Origin: Flavobacterium sp. NKUCC04_CG
GTDB taxonomy: Bacteria > Bacteroidota > Bacteroidia > Flavobacteriales > Flavobacteriaceae
NCBI RefSeq assembly: GCF_019345525.1
Contig: NZ_JAHKRA010000003.1
Span: 202,910-266,909, forward strand
Length of the DNA stretch: 64,000 nt
Direction of reading: 5' to 3'
The notes under the pieces were generated by a model. That model saw only the letters and a list, made by a program, of their open reading frames with translations. It did not search any database and had not been told where the DNA came from. Shown in pieces: positions 27,374 to 36,408 of this stretch. How positions within the stretch are numbered: position 1 is the first letter of the stretch; each line of letters begins with the position of its first letter. A program made the position numbers and the translations under genes.

Positions 27374-28348
27374 TTAAACTTTACGACTCATTAAATCTTT
27401 ACTGAACTGACGTAAAACTTCTTTTTTATCTTCTTCTATATCTAACAAATCAAGCATATTCAACGCTTTCTGAGTGTAATTCTCAATCAGACCCTTGGAG
27501 TCATCCACAGATCCAGTAGCCAAAAATAACAACTTTACTTTTGCAATTTTTTCTTCTTCATCTGCCCCTTCGGTAGTGTATGCGTGAATCAACTGCTCCT
27601 TTTCCACATCAGACGCCCGTTGAACGGCACGCAAATACAAATAGGTTTTTTTATTTTCTAAAATATCTCCACCTATCCGCTTACCAAATGATTCTACATC
27701 GCCAAAAGCATCTAGATAATCGTCTTGCAATTGAAAAGCTATACCCAGATTTAATCCAAAATCGTAAATCAACTTCGCATTCTCTTCAGAAGCACGAGCC
27801 ACTATAGCCCCCATCTTCAAAGCTGCTCCAACTAAAACCGCGGTTTTATACTCAATCATTTTGAGGTAACCCGAAATTTCCACGTCGTGACGATCTTCAA
27901 AATTAACATCCCATTGCTGCCCTTCACAAACTTCAATAGCGGTTTTACTAAACAATTTCGCCAATTCCTTAAACACCACTGGTTCATAGTTTTCAAAATA
28001 CTGATAAGCCAAAATCAACATGGCGTCTCCAGATAAAATACCCGTATTAATATCCCATTTTTTATGAACGGTTTCATGCCCTCTTCGCAAATTAGCCTGA
28101 TCCATTATATCGTCGTGAATCAAAGAAAAATTATGAAAAAGCTCAATAGCAGTTGCAGCTGCCAATGCTTCTTTGGCAGTAGAACCAAAAATCTCGGCAG
28201 CCATTAAGGTTAAAACTGGTCTAATTTGTTTACCCCCTAAAGATAAAATATAAGTGATTGGAGCGTACAATTCTACAGGCTTACCCGTTAGATCAATAGC
28301 AGCAATATGTTCTGCAATTTGATTTTTATAACCGATTATGGATTGCAT
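27374..28348 (-). CDS. Polyprenyl diphosphate synthase (trans-isoprenyl)
   Basis: A 324-residue enzyme of the farnesyl/geranylgeranyl/octaprenyl synthase family. The first Asp-rich motif is DDIMD (in SLIHDDIMDQANLRRG) and the second DDYLD (in LQDDYLDAFGD), with GKRIGGDILENKKTYL after it. It condenses isopentenyl diphosphate with allylic diphosphates for quinone or other isoprenoid synthesis. Chain length cannot be read with confidence. First in a two-gene unit with the helical protein. Confidence 0.93.
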   Translation of the reverse strand: MQSIIGYKNQIAEHIAAIDLTGKPVELYAPITYILSLGGKQIRPVLTLMAAEIFGSTAKEALAAATAIELFHNFSLIHDDIMDQANLRRGHETVHKKWDINTGILSGDAMLILAYQYFENYEPVVFKELAKLFSKTAIEVCEGQQWDVNFEDRHDVEISGYLKMIEYKTAVLVGAALKMGAIVARASEENAKLIYDFGLNLGIAFQLQDDYLDAFGDVESFGKRIGGDILENKKTYLYLRAVQRASDVEKEQLIHAYTTEGADEEEKIAKVKLLFLATGSVDDSKGLIENYTQKALNMLDLLDIEEDKKEVLRQFSKDLMSRKV

Positions 28349-28429
28349 TTTTTATTTTTTTTGTAAAAGTAACCGTTTTTTTTTACTTCGCCTAACATCT
28401 TCTAAATGTTAAATTTATTTAAAAACTCC

Positions 28430-28469
28430 GGAAACTATATTCGTTTCTAAAGTTTCCTACATATATTTG
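28430..28469 (+). promoter_or_regulatory. Promoter and putative TetR operator of the efflux operon
   Basis: A -7 box TATATTTG lies at 28462-28469, with TTCG at 28440-28443 as a near-consensus -33 (18-bp spacer). Over it sits an inverted repeat GGAAACT (28430-28436) / AGTTTCC (28451-28457), with a nested GAAAC-N7-GTTTC. This is probably the site where the encoded TetR protein represses its own operon. Confidence 0.6.
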
Positions 28470-28487
28470 CGCCAAATAAAAAAGCCA

Positions 28488-29099
28488 ATGAAAGAGGAAA
28501 TTTTAGATAGAGCCATGAATATGTTTTTAAATCTTGGATTTAAGAATGTTACTATGGATGATATCGCTAACGAGATGGGTATATCCAAAAAAACAATTTA
28601 TCAATATTATACATCAAAGCCGGATTTGATCAAGGCGACTATAGATTACTTCAACGACAAAATCAATGAAAAAATTTGTGCAGTTAGTCAATTAAACTTA
28701 AATCCGATAGACGAATTATTTGTTGCTCATAGTAAAATTGACGAAATGTTTCACATCAAAAACTCCTCGCCTTTATTACAACTCATCAAATATTATCCAA
28801 AAATAGCTGCCGATATCAAAACGCGTCAATTGGAACGTTTCGAACATCTGATTACCCGAAATTTACAAAAGGGAATCGCCACCGGTCTCTTTAGGGAAAA
28901 CATCAACATCCACTTCACCTCCCGTTTATTTTTTGGCGGCTGTGTATCCTTGGATGACGAAGAGGTTTTTCCGCGCGAAACCTTCTCTTATGATCGCATA
29001 CAAAAAATGCATTTAGAATATCATATACGCAGCATTGCAACCCAAAAAGGAATTGAAATATTAGAAACAATCATTGAAAATCACTCCCCAAATGAATAA
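28488..29099 (+). CDS. TetR/AcrR family regulator
   Basis: A 203-residue regulator. The N-terminal helix-turn-helix is MTMDDIANEMGISKKTIYQYYTSKPDLIKATI-like (residues about 20-52), with the IYQYY recognition helix; the rest is a helical ligand domain. The start at 28488 is chosen because an upstream in-frame TTG at 28467 lies inside the -7 box. It is first in an operon with TolC-, adaptor- and RND-type genes, overlapping the TolC gene by 8 bases, so it probably represses the pump and itself. The inducer is unknown. Confidence 0.92.
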   Translation: MKEEILDRAMNMFLNLGFKNVTMDDIANEMGISKKTIYQYYTSKPDLIKATIDYFNDKINEKICAVSQLNLNPIDELFVAHSKIDEMFHIKNSSPLLQLIKYYPKIAADIKTRQLERFEHLITRNLQKGIATGLFRENINIHFTSRLFFGGCVSLDDEEVFPRETFSYDRIQKMHLEYHIRSIATQKGIEILETIIENHSPNE

Positions 29100-30429
29100 T
29101 TATAAACTGACCTTATCCTTCCTATTATTTGGAATTATGGTCCAAGCTCAAGAGCTCAAGCTGACTCTTAAGGAAGCGATTAATTTTGCTTTAGAAAACA
29201 AAGCCGACGCGAAAAAGGCCAAGTTAGACATTGAGAACAGCAATTATCAGATTCAAGAAGTCCGCGCCTTAGCACTACCCAACATCAGTGTAGAAGCCGG
29301 ATTAAATAACAGTCCGTTGTTACAGCAAAGCGCTTTACCGGGCGAGTTTTTTGGACAACCTGGAGAAACGGTATTGGTACCCTTCGGTCAAAAATGGAAC
29401 AGTAGTGCTTCAGCCACTTTGACACAAACCATTTTTAATCAATCGGTTTTCACCGGTTTAAAGGCAGCCAAAACAACTCGGGAATTCTACATTATCAATA
29501 GAGAATTGACCGAAGAACAGTTGATTGAAAAAGTGGCCAACAGCTACTACCAAATCTACCAGTCCAAAGAGATGTTGAAGACCATTACGAGCAATCTAAA
29601 CAGCACAGAACGCATCAAGGGCATTATCGAAGGTCTTTACAATAACGGATTGGCAACTAAAATTGACCTGGACCGAACCAAAGTAAGCCTAAGCAATATC
29701 AAATCAAAGAGACAACAGAGCATCAATGCAATTCAACTGCAAGAAAACTCTTTAAAATTTCTGATTGGAATGGACTTAAACACTTCCATTACTTTCCCTG
29801 AGAATACTTTTGAAATCACTGGTGATGCCTTGTCAAACGAGATTAATATCGATGAGAGAACCGAACTACAGTTACTTAGAAAGCAAGAGGAATTATTGAC
29901 TTATAAGAAAAAATCCATCGTTGCCGAATATTATCCGTCGTTAGCCTTGTTTGGTAATTTTGCTTATCAAGGTTTAGGCAATGAGCTTCCTTGGTTTAAA
30001 AAACCGAGCGATGGGGTATTCTGGACTAGCTATGCGACTGTTGGGCTTACCTTAAAAGTTCCGATTTTCAGTGGTTTTGCTACCCGTTCAAAAGTACGTC
30101 AGGCAGAAATCGATCTTAAGAAAACCGCATTGGATATTGCAGATACACGCGAAGCCATGGATTTGTCACATAAAAATGCTGTAACACAGATTCAAAACTC
30201 TTTGATCACGATCAGCTCACAGAAAGAGAACGTCGATTTAGCTAAGGATGTGCAAGAAAACATACATAACAATTATAAAAATGGTTTGGCGACACTGACG
30301 GATTTACTCGATGCAGAAAATGCGTTTACCGAGGCTGAAAACAACTATACCAATGCCTTATTAGAATACAAGTTAGCAGAAATCGAATTAATCAAAGCTC
30401 AAGGAGCATTAAAATCTTTAACCAAATAA
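29092..30429 (+). CDS. TolC-like outer-membrane efflux protein
   Basis: A 445-residue protein with signal peptide (MNNYKLTLSFLLFGIMVQAQ) and two outer-membrane-efflux repeats of long coiled helices (LTLKEAINFALENKADAKKAKLDIEN..., ...YKNGLATLTDLLDAENAFTEAENNYTNALLEYKLAEIELIKAQGAL). The start at 29092 overlaps the TetR stop by 8 bases. It forms the outer-membrane duct of the pump encoded by the next two genes. Confidence 0.93.
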   Translation: MNNYKLTLSFLLFGIMVQAQELKLTLKEAINFALENKADAKKAKLDIENSNYQIQEVRALALPNISVEAGLNNSPLLQQSALPGEFFGQPGETVLVPFGQKWNSSASATLTQTIFNQSVFTGLKAAKTTREFYIINRELTEEQLIEKVANSYYQIYQSKEMLKTITSNLNSTERIKGIIEGLYNNGLATKIDLDRTKVSLSNIKSKRQQSINAIQLQENSLKFLIGMDLNTSITFPENTFEITGDALSNEINIDERTELQLLRKQEELLTYKKKSIVAEYYPSLALFGNFAYQGLGNELPWFKKPSDGVFWTSYATVGLTLKVPIFSGFATRSKVRQAEIDLKKTALDIADTREAMDLSHKNAVTQIQNSLITISSQKENVDLAKDVQENIHNNYKNGLATLTDLLDAENAFTEAENNYTNALLEYKLAEIELIKAQGALKSLTK

Positions 30430-30442
30430 TTAAGCCTCCCAA

Positions 30443-31507
30443 ATGAAAAATAAAATAATTACAGGAATAGTATTGATCGCAGTTTTAGCGGGGATTGTTT
30501 TTATGTTAAACAAAAACAAAGCTCAAAACGAAGCGGAAACCGCCATAGTTGCAGAAAAAAATGCATCCGTTGCCGTACGAGTTGAAAGCGTAAAAAGCGA
30601 AATAGTCAATGCCGAATATATCGCTAATGGAAATTTTATACCCGAACAAGAGTTAACCCTTTCAGCAGAAACTCCAGGTCGCGTTGTAAAAGTATTGGTA
30701 CAAGAAGGATCCGTTGTAAAAGCAGGACAAACTCTAGCTGTTATCAATGGAGATCAACTGAATGTCAACGTACAAAATGCACAAGCCACTTACGCTACAG
30801 CACAAGCCGATGCAGCTCGTTTTGAAAGTGCTTATAAAACTGGTGGGGTAACCAAACAGCAATTGGATCAAATCAAACTTCAATTGGAAAATGCCAAAGC
30901 CAATTTAAGATCGGCACAAATCACTGCAGGAGATGCGAATATCAAAGCTTCTATTAGTGGTATCATCAATAAAAAACACATAGAACCGGGAACTTTCGTA
31001 TCACCGGGAACGCCGTTGTTTGAGTTGGTTAATGTCAGCAAATTAAAACTCAAGGTAAACGTTGATGAAAACCACGTTGCCGTTTTAAAAATAGGTGATG
31101 TCATCAAGGTAAAAGCCAGCGTTTTTCCAGACAAACAATTTGAAGGTAAAATTACCTTCATCGCACCAAAGGCAGATGCGTCTTTAAACTTTCCTGTGGA
31201 AATGGTAATTCAAAACAATGCGAATAACGAATTAAAAGCCGGTATGTATGGTTCGGCCATATTCAATCCAAATGCCGACAGAACAACACCCGTACTTACC
31301 GTATCGAGAAATGCCTTTGTAGGCAGTGTTAGTTCCAACGAAATTTTCGTAGTACAAGACAGCACAGCTCAATTGAGAAAAGTAATTTCAGGAAGAAACT
31401 TTGGTGACAAAGTAGAAATCCTAGAAGGCTTAAAAGCTGGTGAAACCGTTATAATCAGTGGACAAATCAACCTGATTGACAAGACTCCAGTAAACATCAT
31501 TAAATAA
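30443..31507 (+). CDS. RND efflux periplasmic adaptor (membrane fusion protein)
   Basis: A 354-residue HlyD/AcrA-like adaptor. An N-terminal hydrophobic segment (IITGIVLIAVLAGIVFML) has no lipobox cysteine, so it is probably held by this segment. A biotinyl-lipoyl-like half-motif (PGRVVKVLVQEGSVVKAGQTLAVI) comes next, then a short coiled hairpin around residues 110-150, and beta-barrel and membrane-proximal domains. Between the TolC gene (13-base gap) and the pump gene (18-base gap). Confidence 0.93.
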   Translation: MKNKIITGIVLIAVLAGIVFMLNKNKAQNEAETAIVAEKNASVAVRVESVKSEIVNAEYIANGNFIPEQELTLSAETPGRVVKVLVQEGSVVKAGQTLAVINGDQLNVNVQNAQATYATAQADAARFESAYKTGGVTKQQLDQIKLQLENAKANLRSAQITAGDANIKASISGIINKKHIEPGTFVSPGTPLFELVNVSKLKLKVNVDENHVAVLKIGDVIKVKASVFPDKQFEGKITFIAPKADASLNFPVEMVIQNNANNELKAGMYGSAIFNPNADRTTPVLTVSRNAFVGSVSSNEIFVVQDSTAQLRKVISGRNFGDKVEILEGLKAGETVIISGQINLIDKTPVNIIK

Positions 31508-31525
31508 GATCCAACAGCTGACAAA

Positions 31526-34500
31526 ATGAAAATATCCGAAATATCCATAAAACGCCCGAGTATCATTATTGTACTCTTTATCATCTTGATACTGGGCGGT
31601 ATATTTAGTTACAAAAACCTGAGCTACGAATTGGTTCCTAAATTCGAAGTAAACGTCGTAACTATTTCAACAGTCTATCCGGGAGCTTCGCCTTCCGAGA
31701 TCGAAAATACGGTAACCAAAAAAATCGAAGATGCGGTATCTTCTTTGGAAAATGTAAAAAAGATTGAGGCAAAATCATACGAAAGTTTATCTGTTGTGAT
31801 TATTACTTTAATCCCCGAAGCAGATGTGGATTACTCTTTAAACGACGCTCAAAGAAAGATCAATGCTATCTTAAAAGATTTACCAGACGATGTAGATCCT
31901 CCATCATTAAATAAGTTCTCTTTAAGTGATTTACCTGTAATGACCCTAGGTGTTACCAGTAATCTTGATGAAAAGGAATTATATGATTTATTAGATAAAA
32001 AAATCCAACCGATTTTCTCTAGAATAAACGGTGTTGCTCAGGTCAATCTAATCGGTGGACAAGAACGTGAAATTCAGGTAAGTCTCGATCCTAAAAAAAT
32101 CGAAGGTTACGGACTAAGCGTTCCGGCGATTCAACAAATCATTTTGGCTTCTAACTTGGATTTCCCAACGGGGAACGTCAAAACTAGAGACAAGCAAACC
32201 TTGATTCGTCTATCGGGTAAATACAAAAATGTTGAAGAATTAAGAAACTTAGTCATCAGCTCTCAAAACGGCATTCAGGTTCGCTTGGCCGATGTAGCCG
32301 ATGTACAAGACGGTCAGAAAGAAGTTGAAAAGATTGCGCGTTTAAATCAAAAGAACACCATTTTACTTCAGGTAATCAAACAATCCGATGCCAATGCAGT
32401 ATCGGTAAGTCAATTGGTTAAAAACACTATTGAAACCGTACAAAACGATTATAAAGATCAAAAAATCGAAGTGACCATTGCCAACGATTCGAGTGACTTT
32501 ACTTTAGAAGCGGCAAACTCGGTGATGTTTGACTTGTTCTTGGCTATTGTTTTGGTCGCTTTTGTAATGTTATTTTTCTTACACAGTTTACGAAATGCAG
32601 TGATTGTGATGATCGCTATTCCGCTTTCTTTGATCGCTACTTTTATCGGTATTTACCTGATGGGATATACCTTAAACTTAATGAGTTTATTGGGACTTTC
32701 ATTGGTAGTAGGTATTTTGGTCGATGATGCGATTGTGGTTATCGAAAACATTCACCGCCATATGGAGATGGGAAAAAACAAAGTTCGTGCAGCCTATGAT
32801 GGAGCTTCGGAAATTGGATTTACCGTAACGGCTATTACTTTGGTAATCGTAGTTGTATTCTTACCAATCGCGATGAGTACTGGTTTGGTTGCCAACATCA
32901 TCACACAATTTTGTGTGACGGTTATTATCGCTACCCTATTGTCTTTATTAGTATCCTTTACCATAGTGCCTTGGTTGTTTTCAAGATTTGGTAAAATCGA
33001 ACACATCAATTCACACAGTTTTATCGGTAAAGTATTAAACGGTTTTGAGCGTGGTCTGGAAAAATTCACTCATTTTATTTCCAACCTTTTGGTTTGGGGA
33101 CTCAAGAGCCGAATCAATAAAATTACGACCTTAGTAATCGTTATTTTCATGTTTGTAGCTTCTGTGTCGCTATTACCTTTAGGATTTGTTGGAGATGAAT
33201 TTTTCCCTAAGACCGATAAAGGAGAGTTTTTGGTACAAATCGAAATGGAAAAAGACGCCTCTGTAGAAAACACCAACTTTATGACTCAAAAAGCCGAAGA
33301 CTTTTTGCGTACTAAAAAAGAGGTGGTTACGATGATTACTACAGTAGGTCAAACTAGTGAGGGTATGGGAGGTACACAGGCTACCAAATACAAATCGGAA
33401 ATTTCTGTAATTCTTACTGACAAATCGGAACGTAGTGAAAGTTCCTTTATCTATGCGGCGCGCTTAAAAAGAGAGTTGGAAAGAGAATTGGTTGGAGCCA
33501 AAGTAAAAACCGTTCCGGTAGGACTAATGGGGGCAGAAGATGCGCCATTGGCTTTAACGGTAACTGGAGCCAATATGGAAGATGCTATGGAATTTGCTTT
33601 ACAAGCGACAGACCAATTGAGAAAAATTCCAGGATCCTCAGATATCAAGTTGACGTCTGAAGATGGAAATCCAGAGATTAACGTATTGGTTGATCGTGAT
33701 AAAATGGCGGCATTGGGATTAAACCTACAAACCGTAGGTATGACGATGCAAACCGCTTTTAGTGGAAACACCGACGGTAAATTTAGAGCTGGAGAATATG
33801 AGTACGATATCAACATCCGTTTTCAAGAGTTCTCTAGAACGAATATCGACGATGTAAAAGCGATCAAATTCACCAACGCCGCTGGTCAGAATATCAAATT
33901 AGAACAGTTTGCCGATGTCACTTATGGATCAGGACCAACCTTATTGGAACGTTTGGACAAAAGTCCTTCCGTAACCATTCAGGCGCAAACCATTGGCCGT
34001 CCGACGGGTACCATTGCCGCAGATTGGGAAAAACAATTTTCGCAGTTAGAGAAAAAAGCTGGTGTTGGTTATAAATGGGGTGGAGAAATGGAAAACCAAT
34101 CTGAAGGATTTGGTACTTTGGGAATTGCCTTACTTGCGGCTATTATCTTGGTTTACTTAGTAATGGTTGCCCTATACGACAGTTTTGCAACACCGTTTAT
34201 CGTAATCTTTTCGGTACCGCTTTCGTTTATTGGAGCTATTCTAGCGATGGGTTTAACCAATACCTCCTTAAATATATTTACCATACTTGGTATTATCATG
34301 TTGATTGGTTTGGTGTGTAAGAATGCCATTCTATTGGTCGATTTTGCCAATCACCGTAAGGAAGCGGGAGATAATACTCACGATGCCTTAGTAGCGGCGA
34401 ATCACGCTCGTTTACGTCCAATTTTGATGACTACCATTGCGATGGTTATCGGTATGATTCCGATTGCTTTAGCCAAAGGTGCGGGTGCTGAGATGAACAA

Positions 34501-34699
34501 CGGATTGGCTATTGTAATTATCGGTGGTTTATTGTCGTCTCTTTTCCTTACGTTGGTGATTGTTCCGGTGATTTACTCTATTTTCGACAGTATTGCTCGC
34601 CGTATGGGTAAACACGAAAAAGTAAAATACGACGAATTGATGACGGCAGATTATGTGCCTGATGAAACCTTTGTAGATGAATTTGCTGCTAAGAAATAA
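31526..34699 (+). CDS. RND family efflux transporter permease
   Basis: A 1057-residue AcrB-like inner-membrane pump, the usual length, with 12 predicted membrane segments and two large periplasmic loops. Features seen: the N-terminal KRPSIIIVLFIILILGGIFSY helix, and GLSLVVGILVDDAIVVIENIHRHME in TM4, with the paired Asp that relay protons in the HAE-type RND group. The equivalent second-half helix is LGIIMLIGLVCKNAILLVDFANH. It ends the tetR-tolC-adaptor-pump operon before a strong terminator. The substrate is not predictable. Confidence 0.94.
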   Translation: MKISEISIKRPSIIIVLFIILILGGIFSYKNLSYELVPKFEVNVVTISTVYPGASPSEIENTVTKKIEDAVSSLENVKKIEAKSYESLSVVIITLIPEADVDYSLNDAQRKINAILKDLPDDVDPPSLNKFSLSDLPVMTLGVTSNLDEKELYDLLDKKIQPIFSRINGVAQVNLIGGQEREIQVSLDPKKIEGYGLSVPAIQQIILASNLDFPTGNVKTRDKQTLIRLSGKYKNVEELRNLVISSQNGIQVRLADVADVQDGQKEVEKIARLNQKNTILLQVIKQSDANAVSVSQLVKNTIETVQNDYKDQKIEVTIANDSSDFTLEAANSVMFDLFLAIVLVAFVMLFFLHSLRNAVIVMIAIPLSLIATFIGIYLMGYTLNLMSLLGLSLVVGILVDDAIVVIENIHRHMEMGKNKVRAAYDGASEIGFTVTAITLVIVVVFLPIAMSTGLVANIITQFCVTVIIATLLSLLVSFTIVPWLFSRFGKIEHINSHSFIGKVLNGFERGLEKFTHFISNLLVWGLKSRINKITTLVIVIFMFVASVSLLPLGFVGDEFFPKTDKGEFLVQIEMEKDASVENTNFMTQKAEDFLRTKKEVVTMITTVGQTSEGMGGTQATKYKSEISVILTDKSERSESSFIYAARLKRELERELVGAKVKTVPVGLMGAEDAPLALTVTGANMEDAMEFALQATDQLRKIPGSSDIKLTSEDGNPEINVLVDRDKMAALGLNLQTVGMTMQTAFSGNTDGKFRAGEYEYDINIRFQEFSRTNIDDVKAIKFTNAAGQNIKLEQFADVTYGSGPTLLERLDKSPSVTIQAQTIGRPTGTIAADWEKQFSQLEKKAGVGYKWGGEMENQSEGFGTLGIALLAAIILVYLVMVALYDSFATPFIVIFSVPLSFIGAILAMGLTNTSLNIFTILGIIMLIGLVCKNAILLVDFANHRKEAGDNTHDALVAANHARLRPILMTTIAMVIGMIPIALAKGAGAEMNNGLAIVIIGGLLSSLFLTLVIVPVIYSIFDSIARRMGKHEKVKYDELMTADYVPDETFVDEFAAKK

Positions 34700-34729
34700 T
34701 AAAGAACTATAGTTAATTGTTATTGTCCG

Positions 34730-34764
34730 AAAACGGGCAACTCTAATAGGGTTGCCCGTTTTTT
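34730..34764. terminator. Terminator of the RND operon
   Basis: 12-bp perfect stem (34730-34741 / 34751-34762) followed by T. It could also end the convergent AraC gene. Confidence 0.85.
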
Positions 34765-34780
34765 ATTGGATAAAATCGGT

Positions 34781-35848
34781 TTAACTGCTTCGTTTTTGTT
34801 GTAGTTTACGGATAAAAACCGAGGGGCGTTCTCCTTTAAACTGGTAGAAAGCATCTGAAAAATTTTGTGCTGTTTTAAATCCGCATTCTTGTGCTAGTCC
34901 TTCGATGCTGAATTTTAAAAGATTTTGTTCTTTCAACATACGCTCATAAATAAAATCGATTCGCAATTCATTGATATAAGTTGCGAATTTTTTTCCTTGA
35001 TGCTTGTTCACAATATGAGACAGATAAGCAGTATTGGTTTCTAATTTGATTGCCAAGCTACTCAAAGTAAGCAAGGGGTCTAAAAATCCCTGCTCCCGTT
35101 CAAATTTTTCCAGTTGTAACAATATAGTCGATATGATGTCTGCCCTAATCTCATAGGTCGACTCTCTTAAATCTACCGTTTTACCCGGTACGGAAATTAC
35201 TGTACTTTTTGATTTTGCATCACCTCTATTTAATAGGGAAGTTTTTTGTTTTTCACTTCTTTTTTTATAACTCCATCCTATATAAAGCAGTCCGAAAATC
35301 AAGGAAATAGTTACAAACCCAACAAGACGGCACTGTTGCTTTATAGAATCAATCGTCGCTATGAGGTGATCCCGCTCTGCAATTAGTTCCTGTTTCTCGC
35401 AAGCCTTTATTTGCCCATCGTTTAATGTTTTATAGTTAGCATTCCAAATATGATTGAGATACGACAGCCGTTTCAAAGAAGAAAGCAGCGGCTCTAAAAG
35501 GCTCTCTCCTATATGGTTTTTAGTGGTTTTTTCGCAAGTGAACTGCAACTTTGACTTGATTGACACTGCAGTTAAAAGAAAACGGTTAATCTCCGAATTT
35601 TGCCCATATAACCCAAAATAATTTACAACAATTGCTTGCTGTTTCACCTGTATATCTCCGGGCTTAGCTATATAAGCGTGCGCCTGTTTAGCGCCTTGCT
35701 TCCCGAGCAGCTTAAAATCATCAAAACCGATAGAAAAAAAACTTTGGTACGGTATAATTCTACTGCCAACCCATTCACATTGTTGTAAATATACCGCGGC
35801 GAGTGGCAAAAAAAAGTAACAAAAAACAGAAACAACCTTAGTATTCAT
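34781..35848 (-). CDS. Membrane-anchored AraC family regulator
   Basis: A 355-residue protein. The N-terminal part begins with a hydrophobic signal/anchor (VVSVFCYFFLPLAAVYL) and is probably extracytoplasmic up to a transmembrane helix around residues 177-196 (LVGFVTISLIFGLLYIGWSY). The cytoplasmic part ends in an AraC-type DNA-binding domain with two helix-turn-helix units (LTLSSLAIKLETNTAYLSHIVNKHQGKKF and FSIEGLAQECGFKTAQNFSDAFYQFKGERPSVF). The layout recalls the TPR-linked AraC regulators of flavobacteria, but no clear TPRs are seen. Start at ATG 35848. It is divergent from the peptide/GLPGLI/receptor genes and is their likely regulator, sensing an envelope signal. Confidence 0.88.
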   Translation of the reverse strand: MNTKVVSVFCYFFLPLAAVYLQQCEWVGSRIIPYQSFFSIGFDDFKLLGKQGAKQAHAYIAKPGDIQVKQQAIVVNYFGLYGQNSEINRFLLTAVSIKSKLQFTCEKTTKNHIGESLLEPLLSSLKRLSYLNHIWNANYKTLNDGQIKACEKQELIAERDHLIATIDSIKQQCRLVGFVTISLIFGLLYIGWSYKKRSEKQKTSLLNRGDAKSKSTVISVPGKTVDLRESTYEIRADIISTILLQLEKFEREQGFLDPLLTLSSLAIKLETNTAYLSHIVNKHQGKKFATYINELRIDFIYERMLKEQNLLKFSIEGLAQECGFKTAQNFSDAFYQFKGERPSVFIRKLQQKRSS

Positions 35849-35946
35849 CAAAAGCAAAACCAATAATTAAAATACAATTTTAATAAATATAACACTATAA
35901 AACTAAAGTTAAAGCGATAAATATATCAAAAAAGCTTAAAAACCAA

Positions 35947-35980
35947 ATGTTATTTATAAATAACATCTAGTGTATTTTGC
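35947..35980 (+). promoter_or_regulatory. Perfect 20-bp palindrome and promoter upstream of the poly-Ile peptide gene
   Basis: ATGTTATTTATAAATAACAT at 35947-35966 is a perfect 20-bp palindrome. It is followed at 35973-35980 by TATTTTGC, one base off the -7 consensus, so the palindrome covers the -33 to -14 zone. It lies between the AraC gene and the peptide gene. Transcription from here would leave a leader of about 130 bases before the ATG at 36120. Confidence 0.55.
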
Positions 35981-36119
35981 CTAATAAACTCCTTTTTTTT
36001 AGTTTCACTGAAATCAATCGATAGATAAAATGATTTACCTGCAGGTAGAAGGGTCCAAGAAAGAGAGTTTATGACCTTAAAGGGTACTCCAACGTTTTTT
36101 AATCAAAAAATTTAAAATT

Positions 36120-36296
36120 ATGAAAAAATTATTTTCAACACTTTTCGTAACACTCGCATTTGTACTTAGTTCCTTAAGTGTAAATGCGGAAACAAAAGCC
36201 ATTTCTTCTATGCAAGAAATGCCAAATGCGTTAGAAGCAATAGAAAACGATGAACCAATCATTATTATCATCATTATTATTATTGTTGAAAACTAA
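36120..36296 (+). CDS. Small exported peptide with a nine-isoleucine run
   Basis: A 58-residue open frame. It starts with a clean signal peptide (MKKLFSTLFVTLAFVLSSLSVNA, cleavage expected after NA), leaving a mature peptide of about 35 residues: an acidic stretch (METPEL-like Glu/Met/Asn composition, IENDE), then Pro, nine Ile and VEN. The Ile run is encoded by mixed ATT/ATC codons. Such a peptide should be very prone to beta-aggregation or membrane insertion. It stands first in the locus, ahead of a hairpin, a GLPGLI gene and a receptor gene, and may be a substrate, signal or structural partner of these. No known family recognised; the call rests on signal peptide, context and promoter. Confidence 0.6.
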   Translation: MKKLFSTLFVTLAFVLSSLSVNAETKAISSMQEMPNALEAIENDEPIIIIIIIIIVEN

Positions 36297-36362
36297 GATG
36301 CTGGTACAGCAAATTAAAATCTTGCTGCTGATATATATCAGACATCTAAATAACTATTAATC

Positions 36363-36393
36363 AGCCTCCGGAATTTCAAAAATTTCGGAGGCT
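36363..36393 (+). other. Stable hairpin between peptide gene and GLPGLI gene
   Basis: 14-bp inverted repeat (36363-36376 / 36380-36393, one mismatch, 3-base loop). It is followed on the plus strand by A, not T, so it is not a standard rho-independent terminator. It could act as an mRNA 3-prime stabiliser or leaky stop that makes the peptide more abundant than the downstream proteins. Confidence 0.6.
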
Positions 36394-36408
36394 AAAAAAA
36401 CAAATACT

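Noticed and set aside
36077..36274. 65-codon minus-strand frame over the peptide gene
   Set aside because: It is the shadow of the plus-strand Ile run and signal peptide; it has no promoter and a less natural composition than the plus-strand gene.
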